DNA of 64,000 nucleotides, taken from positions 1,178,001-1,242,000 of the forward strand of contig NZ_CP028960.1 of NCBI RefSeq assembly GCF_003071365.1. The letters run 5' to 3'. The stretch comes from Methyloceanibacter sp. wino2. GTDB taxonomy: Bacteria; Pseudomonadota; Alphaproteobacteria; Rhizobiales; Methyloligellaceae. The stretch's first letter is position 1. Every line of letters begins with the position of its first letter. Below are positions 45,917-56,100 of the stretch, one piece after another. Made by a program: the position numbers and the translations under genes. The notes beneath the pieces were generated by a model. It saw only the letters and a program-made list of their open reading frames with translations, was not told the DNA's origin and did not search any database.

Positions 45917-47185
45917 ATGGCAACGACAGCGACAACGGCCAATTCCCTAACTGTCTTCTTTGCTTGGCAGAGCGACACGCCAACGAAGATCGGCAAGAAC
46001 TTCATCCGCAAGGCTCTGGATAACGCGGCTGGGCGTCTCAATGACGACGCTAGACTTGGGGTCAAGGTTATCATCGATTCCGATACCCAGGGCCTCGTCG
46101 GCACGCCGCCCATCACTGCAAGCATTCTTGAGAAGATCTTGAAGGCTGATGTCTTCGCGGCGGATCTAACTTTTGTTGCGGAGACAGAGGGCGGCAAGCT
46201 CATTCCGAATCCGAATGTGATGATCGAATATGGCTATGCCCTGAATGCTCTCGGGTTCGAGGCCATGATGCCAACGATGAATACGCACTATGGAGCACCG
46301 AGCAACCTGCCTTTCGACATTGGGCATCTCCGGCATCCGGTCCAGTACAATATTTCGCCCACGATAGCGGACGGAGAAAGACGGACGGTTCGACAAACGC
46401 TGACAGATCAGTTTGAGGCAATATTGCGCGCGGTGGCGTCGCACAAGGCGAAAAGCGCCAGAGAACGAGAACCTTTCGTGCCAAGAACGCCGGTCCGGCC
46501 GCCCGCCTTCTTCTTCAACGCAAGTGACCTCATCGCAAACTTTGGAGGTCCCGGCGAACAGGAGCTGCGGTTCAAACGCTCGCGCGCGGTCTTTATCCGC
46601 CTCTATCCATCATACGCGGATCGAAAGCCGCCCAGGCTAGCGGACCTTGATGACTTGGTCGCGAAAGTCAAACCGATGGCTAATGAGATCAATCCTCTAC
46701 ATACCTACAATGAGTTCGGCGCCACAGTTCTTGTGCCGCACGGCACTGGCATCACATCCTTCGTACAGGCGTTCGAGAGCGGGGAGCTTTGGGGGATCAG
46801 CGAGCGCCCATTTCGCAGCGGAACTCCCGCCTTTGTCATAGCAATCGCGGCGGAGCAGGCTTACACAATTGCACTTGATAATTTCATTCGGGTGTACGAG
46901 CGCGATTTCAAATTTAGACCGCCGTTCGCCCTGGAGTTAGGCGCGGTGGGGCTGCGTGATCTGCGCCTTATCGTACCAAGCCACGAATACCCCAGCGGTG
47001 AACTTGTAGGACCATTCCGCGCGGCGTCGATTTCTAGAAGCTATGTTCTCGAGAGTACAGACAGGTCCGAGTGGTCTCAAAGGCTGAGAGAGTTCCTGGA
47101 CGACTTCTACGACCTCGCGTTGAAACGTCGCTCGGAAGTTTTGACCGATCAAATCGTTGAAGCAAACAACCTCGTTCCACGATAG
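45917..47185 (+). CDS. TIR-like domain protein, probable defence effector
   Basis: A 422-residue soluble protein. Residues about 10-150 form a TIR-like (predicted nucleotide-binding) domain: FFAWQSDTP as the first strand and loop, IIDSDTQGLVGTPPI, ADVFAADLTFV, and NPNVMIEYGYAL, in which Glu104 lies where the NADase glutamate of TIR domains sits. The remaining 270 residues match no family I know and are probably the sensing or oligomerising part. ATG 45917 has AGTAGG about 10 nt upstream; a GTG at 45908 is possible. It is convergent with the AAA_14 gene. Bacterial proteins of this class usually deplete NAD+ or hydrolyse nucleotides during phage infection; enzymatic activity here is inferred. 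Confidence 0.72.
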   Translation: MATTATTANSLTVFFAWQSDTPTKIGKNFIRKALDNAAGRLNDDARLGVKVIIDSDTQGLVGTPPITASILEKILKADVFAADLTFVAETEGGKLIPNPNVMIEYGYALNALGFEAMMPTMNTHYGAPSNLPFDIGHLRHPVQYNISPTIADGERRTVRQTLTDQFEAILRAVASHKAKSAREREPFVPRTPVRPPAFFFNASDLIANFGGPGEQELRFKRSRAVFIRLYPSYADRKPPRLADLDDLVAKVKPMANEINPLHTYNEFGATVLVPHGTGITSFVQAFESGELWGISERPFRSGTPAFVIAIAAEQAYTIALDNFIRVYERDFKFRPPFALELGAVGLRDLRLIVPSHEYPSGELVGPFRAASISRSYVLESTDRSEWSQRLREFLDDFYDLALKRRSEVLTDQIVEANNLVPR

Positions 47186-47253
47186 CCCGACGAACCCGCC
47201 GATTCGGTCGCTTGCGTTCACTCGATTCACTGAATCTGGCCCCAACGCTTTGC

Positions 47254-48567
47254 CTATGCCGAGGCCACAGCGTCGCACGCGGCCAGCAAAGGCATGGCTT
47301 CGAAGCCATCTCTTGCAGCAAAAGTTTCTGGCCCTGAGTGAACGACAATACGTCTGCTGGCCCCCACTGTTTCAGCAGCAGTGACTGAACCTCGCTGAAC
47401 TTCCGGCTTGTCCCCTAGTTTCACCTCGATTGCCCAGAAACCCGACCTAGGGAGCTCCAATATCAAGTCGATTTCTGCCCTGTTCTCGTCGCGGTAGAAA
47501 AATGAATTGTGCTCGCGGGGAGCAACATTGATGAGCGTCTCGATTACAAAGCCTTCCCAGCTGTGCCCAGCAATGTCATGGCCCAGAACGTTTTCGAGAG
47601 TGCTTAGGTTCAGCAAGGCATGAAGCAGACCCGAGTCTCGGACAAAGTACTTTGGCGACTTGGTAAGACGCTTGCCAACGTTGGCAAACCAAGGCCTCAG
47701 CTCCCGAATGAACAGCAAGCTTTTCAAAGCGGTCATACATTCTTCAATTCGCGGCTTCGGTAGGCCGAGATCCGCTGCAAAGCTGTGTCCGCGATTCCAG
47801 AGCCCCCCCTGTCTAGCAGCAAGCAATTCCCAAAACCGGTGCAGTGTTTGGCCGTCAACGTTGAGCCCTAAGGCGGCGATGTCACGCTCGACATAGGTTC
47901 GAATAAAGTCGCGCCGCCATTCGAGGCTCGTCGCGTTGTCGGCAGCCCTGAAGCTCTCCGGGTACCCACCCCTCAACCAAAGACGATCAATCAGTTCTTT
48001 GGTTTGTACTGGGCCATTGTGATCACTCTGGACGGGCCCTTCTTGTACATCGCCACCTGCTACAGCTGTCTCGCCCCTTGCAACTGTTGGCCCAACAACC
48101 TCGATCAGTTGAAGGGCTGGTAGATGTGACTCGCTGATGCGGCCTGCGAGTGACTCGGAAGCTTCTCTCCGCAAGTTCAAACTAGCAGACCCCAAAATCA
48201 AAAATCGTCCTCTCTTATCCCCCAAGTTTCGGCGACGTTCGTCAATCTGGGCCCGCATCACCCCGAATAGATCGGGTCGAATTTGGATTTCATCCAAAAC
48301 GATCAGAGCATAAGGATGTTCACGAAAAAATGCCTCTCCATCGCCCAACTGTTTGATGTCCTCTGGACTCTGAAGATCCAAATAAACAGCGTCAGGGAAG
48401 CTTTCGTAGATTTCAAAAGCCAGCGTTGTTTTTCCAACTTGTCGGGACCCAAGTAGCGCTACGCAATCCACGTTCTCCAATTTTGTAAGAATCTCTTTCT
48501 TGAGAACACGCTCGACGTGATTGTCAGCGGCGGCATTCGCCCCAGGATCGATTGCCGACCCCGTCAT
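47254..48567 (-). CDS. AAA_14/DUF4143 ATPase coupled to the large NTPase
   Basis: A 437-residue ATPase. The N-terminal AAA_14 domain has Walker A GSRQVGKTT (40-48), Walker B ALIVLDEIQ and sensor LGSASLN. The C-terminal DUF4143 region has an Arg-rich linker and RAEIDLILELP…WAIEVKLG, an (E/D)-x(n)-E-x-K arrangement resembling PD-(D/E)XK nucleases. A short inserted Gly/Val-rich stretch (about residues 160-185) is unusual. Its ATG overlaps the stop of the 1379-residue NTPase by 4 nt (ATGA), so the two are made together. Stand-alone genes of this family are widespread with unknown function; the tight coupling suggests a shared complex. Confidence 0.82.
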   Translation of the reverse strand: MTGSAIDPGANAAADNHVERVLKKEILTKLENVDCVALLGSRQVGKTTLAFEIYESFPDAVYLDLQSPEDIKQLGDGEAFFREHPYALIVLDEIQIRPDLFGVMRAQIDERRRNLGDKRGRFLILGSASLNLRREASESLAGRISESHLPALQLIEVVGPTVARGETAVAGGDVQEGPVQSDHNGPVQTKELIDRLWLRGGYPESFRAADNATSLEWRRDFIRTYVERDIAALGLNVDGQTLHRFWELLAARQGGLWNRGHSFAADLGLPKPRIEECMTALKSLLFIRELRPWFANVGKRLTKSPKYFVRDSGLLHALLNLSTLENVLGHDIAGHSWEGFVIETLINVAPREHNSFFYRDENRAEIDLILELPRSGFWAIEVKLGDKPEVQRGSVTAAETVGASRRIVVHSGPETFAARDGFEAMPLLAACDAVASA

Positions 48568-51500
48568 TGCTTGTCTGGCTCTTTGTCGAGATCGAGGACA
48601 AATATGGCGATTGAATCTCGCTGTCCTTTCGGTAGCTCCCGCGCGAGCATAGTCTGCATCTGCTCCGCGGATTCTGGAGAGGGAAGGCCCTTTGGGGGTC
48701 GCTTCAAGCGCTTTCCCGGTGGCGCATTCCGGCCAAACCAGAACACCAAGTAGATGCCTCGCCCATCGGACATATGGTCGATGGCGTAAAGCTCACTTAG
48801 TTGGGACGACATGCCGGTCCAAACATCCTTATTCCACTGCCCTTTTGCTTCCAACGGGACGCGGACTGTGCCTAATCGGAACCCAGCGTCAGATCTTTTT
48901 TTCTTTGGCATAGCCTCTTCCGGAGAAGTTTGAATGCCAAAGGGCAAGTGCAGCAGATCGAGCAACAAGTCCCGACAGTCGTTCTCGGTACGCGGCTTAC
49001 CAGCGTCGTCGTAAAATCGATCTCTCGTGTCCGTTGCACTGCCCTTAATTTTTTTCTGCAGCCTTGAGATCGAGTCGAGAGCTATCGCCTGAACCTCTTG
49101 CGCACTGGAAGGCGGCTCATCGTTAAGCGTAGCGACAAGCTGGTCGATTTTGGCTGGGAGAAACGCATCCTCCATGCGGGCCCTGCGTTGCATCGCACGT
49201 GCTGAACGAAGTTGCTCTGAATAATCGTCCTCGACCTCTTCTACGAGAGCGTCAAGAAGCTGCCCCGCTTCTTGGGATGTGTCGTTGGCGAGTCGGTAGA
49301 TCGCCCATTCCAAGAACTTTGTGGCGTCCCATGAATTGGTATCGCCGCCCGTAACGCCGCTGGGTCTCGCCGCTTTGGGCCAAAGACTGCGAAACGACCT
49401 GACAATCCAGGCCAATTGGTTTGCAGAGATCGGGAGCCCCGCAGTTCTGTCCCATCGGTCTATGTTGACTATTGACCGAATGCTCCAGATAAAATCTGGG
49501 TCTAAGACTTTATCAGCACTAACCCAATCTGCGTGTTGCTCAAAGCTGACGAGGAAACACACTGATTGCCAAAGCCGCTGGTTTTCGGTTTTCCGCTTGC
49601 TCTCGCTAAGCCGCATTTCGGCAATTGACCTCAGCGCACTCCAGGCGAAGTCTCGTTCAGGGCCAGGCGCAGTCGCTAGACATTGAACAAGTTCATGCTC
49701 AGTTTCGCGCGATATATTGGAGAACCTCTCAAGCCACTCCGCTGACAGTTGTGTCGATAGAGGGCGATAAGTTGCGTCCCTCGCAAATTGGTACAAACCA
49801 GTTATGTGCTGGTGTTCGGTCAGGAAGTGCGGCTCAAACCACGTGCGAAGAAATGTCTCAAAAAGGGGTGGATTGGAACGAAGCACTCCATCAAGCGCCT
49901 CTTCAAAGCCATCCATGCTGCCGCTTTGCTGAACCAGATCACCGGCAATGCCGATGCGACCCGTCATGACCACTTCAACCGGAATATCTTCAAAGCCGCG
50001 CCCATTGCGCCATCGTTCAGCGAGGCCCGCCATGATAGGGTGGATGAAATGCCAGAACTTTCCGTCTGCGTAGCTATTGGCCACCTGCTGTGGCGTGGGA
50101 AGGTCTTTGCGGAAAAGCGTTGCTTCAAATCCGGCCAAAGCCGCGCCCTGCAGTTCCTCACCTAACCAGTCGCCAATGCGTTCCGGAGGTTCCTTTTCGT
50201 TGTTGATATCGGCGAAGAGCCCGAAATAGGCTTTCGCCGATGGCGCAACCCATTGCAGTTCTCCTGAACGTAGGTCCAACTCGTGTGCAGCGAACTCTGC
50301 GCGTTGTTCTAGTTTTCTCGCCTTGTCCCTGAGTTCACGTCGCTTGCGTTTCTCCTCCCACTTCCTCTCCTTGTCGCGCCACCTCTTTGACTGTGCAGTT
50401 TCCCTGGGATCGAGAAAATCTAGGAGCTGTTTGTCGCCAGACGCATAAGACTGGGCAAGCAATCGCACTTCGTCAGGAACACCTTTGTCCGTGCGAGATG
50501 CCGAAACCAAATCACGCCAAACTTCATCAAAATGTTTCGACCGTTCATGCCTCGCAGATAGTTCCTCCAAGTGGACAAGGATGTCCTGTTGCTGCAGTCG
50601 AAGACCAAACGAGTTCGGACCACCCCAAAAGTAACTAGTGAACCGAGGCGCTTCGACATCGCCGGAAAAAAGCATGTGGTTCTGAATAGATTGTCGATCT
50701 TCAGAATGTGACCTAAAATACCGTGCGATCTCATCTTTGTCGTCATGATCATAGCCAACACGGCGTATGAGCGAGTCAAGCCAGCGCCATAGGCGAACGG
50801 GCTCCAAAGGCGATTGTGCCAAGTACCGAACAATGAGTTCTTGAGAAAACCCAGATAGTTCAGACCGGCTTTCCCAACGGTCTAGAACGTCATCTGAGCG
50901 TTCTCGTCTGTCAATTACGCCATCCGCTAGATGATCCAGCAACGACGGAATGCATTCTATCGGGATGAGCTTTGGGAAACCGTAAAGTAGACCAGCGACT
51001 ACAGTTTCTCCCGTACGGTGGCCCTTACTCGACAAATCGAGATGCGCCAAGATCGCTTCCGCAATAAGCCCTTCTGCAAAGTGCTCGACTCCGACGCTAC
51101 GCATTAGGCTCAATGATAAGCGTGCAGAACTATGGTCCGGCAGCTGGCACAGCTCACGGCATAGAGTGGGCCAATCCGTTGTGTCGCGAGCAATGCTCAC
51201 TAGGGCTTCCCCGGCATCAGCGCGCTCTGCGTAAGTCAAAGTGGTGTCACTCAAGAGCCCTTTGAGATCTCTTTTGAGCGCCACAGCCATCGGTGTGTCC
51301 TTAATGACCTCAAGCAGAAGCGTGCGAAGGTGGTAACCTGTGAATTCAGACGTGATTGCCTCGCGCACATCGTCGGCTAGTTCGGTGTGTATGAGTCCCT
51401 TGGCTGAGTGGGAACCCCAATCTCCTGCCCGAAAATAGGGGTCCTCTTGCTCAAGTCGTCGGAGAGACTTGAGCAATTCTCTACCTTGTTCGAAAGTGAG

Positions 51501-52703
51501 CCCATCGGCATCGCCGTAGCGAAGGAGCCCATACGGGTCATTCGCTATCACTGTTGTGGCCAACTCTTCATCAAAGTGAGCGAGCCAAGCGTGCAATCCG
51601 CGGAGCGAAGCTGGGACTAAGCCGTCGACGGTGATTAGCGCGAACAAGCGCGCCATTACGCGGCTATTACCCTTCGCCTGCTCAGCAAGCCATCGGGCGC
51701 CAAGGTATTCGGCGACCGTGCGATGAAAGGGCAGAAAACGACTTTCCCCCGATCTTGCACTTCGGAATAGGCGACTGTGCAAAAGCGATCTGGAATATTT
51801 GCTGTGAGGTAACGTCGTAACTTCGGCTATAGGCAGATCGTTATTCGTATCAGGAATCCTATCCTGAATAGAAATTGCGTCTTTGCCGGTCATCAGCCAT
51901 GCGGCCATAGTCGCCCCAGCCGCATCCAAGGCTTCTAGCTTCGGCAACCGCGCCAGTTCGGAGTTGACATATCTTGGATTTGGTTCGAGCCGCAGGACTT
52001 CGACTGCTTGCTCATACAAGGCGGCTCGCGTGTTCGGCAGAGAGTAGCCTGCCTTCTGCGTAAGCTTCGCAAGCAGATCAAGCGTTAGCGGATTCCCATA
52101 GAGTTCAGCCAGCCCCTTTTCTTCGAGCTGCTCGATGAGATTCGTTGCGCTGGCTTGATCCACTTTGCCGTGGACGAGGAACCGGAGAGCCTCCTCGCGC
52201 GCAATCGGCTCAAGAGTCCACTCTTCCGGCTTACGTCCGTAATCGTCAGCGATTTCGACGCTGTCCACTGTGTGCTGCCAGTCAGCAGCCCTACACGACA
52301 GAATAAAGGGTGGCCATCCGATGGTGCCGAGAGCCCTTAGTACGTTGTGTAACGGATCACCTTCCTGAAGCGCGGCGACCTCATCAAGCGCATCAATAAC
52401 GAGCACTTGCATGGGGTCAGAAGGTCTAAAACGCTGAGGACTGCGAACGAACGAGGGGGCACGAATCAGATCGGTGCCGCTGTGTTTTGCGAGCTGCTCA
52501 AGCAACCACGTCTTGCCCATCCCCGGCTCGCCCAACACTACTATCGGGGGCATCCGTTTCGGCAGTTCTGCATCAACAATTTCCAGCCTGTTTCCACGCT
52601 CGTCGTATGAAGTCAAATGGCGCGGAAGATAGCGGTGGTCTATATGTGAGGTCGCTGTCATCAATGAAAAATACGAGTTTCCAGATAGTGCCGGCGGCTC
52701 CAT
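48564..52703 (-). CDS. Large NACHT/STAND-like NTPase with predicted C-terminal nuclease
   Basis: A 1379-residue protein. The N-terminal NTPase has Walker A GEPGMGKT (58-65), Walker B VLVIDALDE (100-108), a sensor Arg in LSCRAADW, GNPLTLDLLAKL, and FHRTVAEYLGARWLAE near 330, all typical of NACHT-type STAND ATPases. A long helical-repeat region follows (about 350-1200), with a basic coiled coil near 765-800. The C-terminus has KRSDAGFRLG…VPLEAKGQW…YLVFWFG: Asp1272, Glu1285 and Lys1287 form a D-x(12)-E-x-K motif like that of PD-(D/E)XK nucleases. Defence STANDs such as Avs mostly carry the effector at the N-terminus; here it would be at the C-terminus. ATG 52703; the stop overlaps the AAA_14 start. 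Confidence 0.78.
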   Translation of the reverse strand: MEPPALSGNSYFSLMTATSHIDHRYLPRHLTSYDERGNRLEIVDAELPKRMPPIVVLGEPGMGKTWLLEQLAKHSGTDLIRAPSFVRSPQRFRPSDPMQVLVIDALDEVAALQEGDPLHNVLRALGTIGWPPFILSCRAADWQHTVDSVEIADDYGRKPEEWTLEPIAREEALRFLVHGKVDQASATNLIEQLEEKGLAELYGNPLTLDLLAKLTQKAGYSLPNTRAALYEQAVEVLRLEPNPRYVNSELARLPKLEALDAAGATMAAWLMTGKDAISIQDRIPDTNNDLPIAEVTTLPHSKYSRSLLHSRLFRSARSGESRFLPFHRTVAEYLGARWLAEQAKGNSRVMARLFALITVDGLVPASLRGLHAWLAHFDEELATTVIANDPYGLLRYGDADGLTFEQGRELLKSLRRLEQEDPYFRAGDWGSHSAKGLIHTELADDVREAITSEFTGYHLRTLLLEVIKDTPMAVALKRDLKGLLSDTTLTYAERADAGEALVSIARDTTDWPTLCRELCQLPDHSSARLSLSLMRSVGVEHFAEGLIAEAILAHLDLSSKGHRTGETVVAGLLYGFPKLIPIECIPSLLDHLADGVIDRRERSDDVLDRWESRSELSGFSQELIVRYLAQSPLEPVRLWRWLDSLIRRVGYDHDDKDEIARYFRSHSEDRQSIQNHMLFSGDVEAPRFTSYFWGGPNSFGLRLQQQDILVHLEELSARHERSKHFDEVWRDLVSASRTDKGVPDEVRLLAQSYASGDKQLLDFLDPRETAQSKRWRDKERKWEEKRKRRELRDKARKLEQRAEFAAHELDLRSGELQWVAPSAKAYFGLFADINNEKEPPERIGDWLGEELQGAALAGFEATLFRKDLPTPQQVANSYADGKFWHFIHPIMAGLAERWRNGRGFEDIPVEVVMTGRIGIAGDLVQQSGSMDGFEEALDGVLRSNPPLFETFLRTWFEPHFLTEHQHITGLYQFARDATYRPLSTQLSAEWLERFSNISRETEHELVQCLATAPGPERDFAWSALRSIAEMRLSESKRKTENQRLWQSVCFLVSFEQHADWVSADKVLDPDFIWSIRSIVNIDRWDRTAGLPISANQLAWIVRSFRSLWPKAARPSGVTGGDTNSWDATKFLEWAIYRLANDTSQEAGQLLDALVEEVEDDYSEQLRSARAMQRRARMEDAFLPAKIDQLVATLNDEPPSSAQEVQAIALDSISRLQKKIKGSATDTRDRFYDDAGKPRTENDCRDLLLDLLHLPFGIQTSPEEAMPKKKRSDAGFRLGTVRVPLEAKGQWNKDVWTGMSSQLSELYAIDHMSDGRGIYLVFWFGRNAPPGKRLKRPPKGLPSPESAEQMQTMLARELPKGQRDSIAIFVLDLDKEPDKQ

Positions 52704-53189
52704 ATTAGTCGCTCATACCATTTTACGTGAGCACATTGAGCACGCTGGCAACGATGCGGCGTGCCAATTTCGCATCGGTACCGCTAGGCACAAGAGACTG
52801 CCAAGAGCGAACCAAACAGGATTGGCCGTCGCATCAATCCCGCTGAACAGCCAGCGCGAGCAGGCACGGCTCCACCGTGCAATCCCAGATTCGAAGCCTG
52901 ATACAAATCATGATGTCGGGCCGATGGCGAGAGCATCTGTAAGAGCCCCACGACCGAGACAGCGGTGCTCGCGAGCGACTGCCTCATAATAGATCGAAAA
53001 ATTGCGTGATCAGCACGGACGGTTGGATCTCGTGTCACGACATCCAAATATTGCACCGGGCAAGCCATGGCGCATGATTAAAGGCTGGACAATCGAGTTA
53101 CCCGAGCTCGACCGAAAGTAGTCTCATCTTGTCTCGACAACACGGAACGTACCTCCCAAGCTTGCCGTCCCTGACCAGGAGTCGCGCGG
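52704..53189. other. Divergent intergenic region, NTPase/SIR2 (486 bp)
   Basis: A long gene-free spacer between the divergent NTPase and SIR2 genes, so both promoters should be here. A minus-strand frame of 94 codons (52784-53068) begins with ATG but lacks a good ribosome binding site and any recognisable similarity; I do not call it a gene. No striking palindrome or consensus promoter was seen. The length is large for two simple promoters, so a regulatory RNA or operator is possible. Confidence 0.4.
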
Positions 53190-56100
53190 ATGCAAATTGA
53201 ATCCCTTCCTGACTACCCAGCGCTGCGGCAAGTTCAAGATGCGTTGTGGAAGACTGGCGAAGTCCACGGCGCTGCCGTGATGGTTGGAGCCGGCTTCAGC
53301 CGTTTTGCCGACCGCGCAGCGGCGACCACTCCGCTCCCCCCGTTGTGGCAGGATTTTCGGGACGAGATGCTAAGTAGCCTCTATCCGGAGGGTGGAGGTC
53401 CGAGTGATCCATTGGAACTTGCTGAGGAGTACCGCGCTGCTCTTGGCGAGCAGGCCCTTGAGAATCTCCTTCGAGGTCGGATTCGAGATGAAGAATGGAC
53501 GCCGGGACCTTTGCATCAGCAATTGCTGCGGCTTCCGTGGGCGGACGTGCTGACGACCAATTGGGACACACTTCTGGAGCGTGCCAAGGAGCTTGACCCA
53601 GACTACGACTATAGCGTCGTGCGCGTGGCTGCAGACATCGCCCGCGCTCGCTCGCCTAGAATCGTAAAGCTGCACGGAAGCTTGCCATCACACGGCCCCT
53701 TCATTTTTAGTGAGGAAGATTTTCGGACATATCCACAACGCTTTGCACCCTTTGTGAACCTCGCACAGGAGGTATTGCTGGAAAATGAGCTTTGCCTTCT
53801 TGGCTTCTCCGGAGATGACCCAAACTTTCTCAAGTGGGCAGGTTGGGTTCGAGATCAGCTTGGAAAATCAGCTCGCCCGATCCGACTGATAGGGGTGCTC
53901 AACCTTTCTCCATCACGTCGGCGTTTGCTCGAAGGGCGCAATATCACGCCGGTTGATTTGGCGCCGCTTGTGAGTGACATACCTCGGGAGGATCGCCATC
54001 GGCGAGCAACTGAAGTTTTTCTAGAATCACTGTGGCAGGCACGTCCCAGGACTGCATCCGACTGGACAGTTTTGTCAGAACAGGATTACAGCGCGAAAGA
54101 GCTTCCCGATGCCGATGCTCGACTGACGCGACTTGTAGAAGTTTGGGCCAAGGATCGACAGAACCATCCCGGTTGGCTCATCACGCCCTTGTTTGTGAGA
54201 GAGCGAACCAGGCACAGAAGTTTCGATGGTCTGGGACTCATCTCTGCCAATCTGCAGAAAGCAAGCGCGCCCATCCGGGCAAGTATCCTCTACGAAGCAG
54301 TATGGCGTTGGAAAGCCCTGTTCTGGCAAATTCCACCCTTCATAGAAGAGGCCATCGAAAGCCTCGTTACCAACGAAGACGATCGCACATTGCCCCTGGA
54401 ACGCCGTGTGGCATTGCGTGCTGCAATCACAAGACTCGCTCGCTTAAAATGCGACTGGCCAGCATTTGACCGTCGCATCGCGTCACTTGAAGCTCTGCCG
54501 AGTGCCGATGCCGAACCAGACGCGGTCTACCAACGTTGTTTGAGAGCCCGAGACCAGTTGGACTATTCTTACGTCCTAGCCCACAGCGATAAGATCACGG
54601 GCTCCGACCCTGTTTGGCTACTACGGCGCGCGTCTCTTCTTGCAGAGATTCTCGACGCGCAAGAGGCGGCACGGGCAATTCAGGAAGCCTATGAAGAACT
54701 TCGACGTCGTCGGGCTCAAGATCGTCGAGGGCTATGGCTTCTATCGCGTGAAGCTTGGGCAACGTGGTTGATGCAAAGCGCTCGCTACGAACTAGACGAA
54801 ACTCGCAGGCGGCAGGAGTTGCCAGATTGGCCTTCCGTATACAAAGACGCTGATGCGGATCCTTGGGATGAGCTTCAGCGGTTAGACGGCAACCTAAGTA
54901 AGGCGGAGACCAATAAGCGGAAGGCTGCGCGCGACCGGGAACCAATGTTTGACGCAGGCACCTACCGAATCAAATTGAACCTCTTTGAGATGCAGGGCCC
55001 CACGACCGAGTCACCCTATATCGACCTACTATTTCTGAGTGAGACCGTCGGCATCCCACCACGTCTTGGCTCTTTCAGTCTACTAGAGGAACGCCTTGCT
55101 CGGGCCATCGATATCGAGCATGACGAGAGCATCGCCGGGGCGTGGGCAGCACTTCGATCAATTACATCATATGATCGTGGTCTCATAAACGATCGGTTCA
55201 GTCGAATTGCCGTCGCGAGACTCCCGCTCGATGCAGTGCAGGACTTGATCTCTGCACTCCGACAATCGGTTGAGTTCGGCCGAACCCGACTCACGCAAAT
55301 CGGTCAGGATGGCAAGCCGCGCCCTCACAGCGATTGGGTCAGTCGCCTTCGCACCCATATCGAACTGCTTTCCCGCCTTAGTCTGAGTTGTCAAGGCGAC
55401 GAGGCCATAGCTCTGTTTAGGCTTGGTGCATCACTGCTTCACGACCCCGCCACTGCGCATTGGTGGCTCTTTGAGGCAATCGGCAACCTTATGCGCCGCA
55501 GTCTTCAAGCTTTGGAGCCTGACAGAAGAAGGGAAGTAGCACTAGAAGTTCTCTCCCTGCCATTGGCTTGTGAAAAAGATATACTCGGCAACGAACGTGA
55601 TTTTCCCGAGATATCTGACTTACTGGGCCGGAGCGATTGGAGTCACCGAGAAGGCTGTTATGCATGGTCTTCAAGGATCGCCTTCCTCATAAACGTTGCT
55701 GCAGAGAACAAGCACGAACAATCTCGCGAGCAAGCGGTATTTCGGCTGTTCAAGCTCTTTGAAGCGGGCGCGCTACTCGACAATGAAGCTAGCGCATTCG
55801 GCGAGGCCATCTGGAGACACACCTCACAAGAGGGCCTACCAGCAAATACAAATCTGCTCCCTCACATCTTCATTGAACTGCCGCATCCAAGCATCGTGAA
55901 TCCACGTACGGCGTTTGACGCCGCGGTCGTAAGGAAGCTAGCGGAGGGATCGCTAACACCGGATCTCTTGCGATCTCTCGAGGGTGCGTCCTACAAGCTG
56001 AATGGGGACTATGTACCCTACAGACTGTATCCAGATGATGCTCGTTCCATCATAGACAATGCCCTAGAGTGGAATGCCTCAGGAAAATCACCCGCCAGGT

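Noticed and set aside
52784-53068. 94-codon minus-strand frame in the NTPase/SIR2 spacer
   Set aside because: It has an ATG but no Shine-Dalgarno sequence, no domain and odd composition; it probably fills the promoter region by chance.
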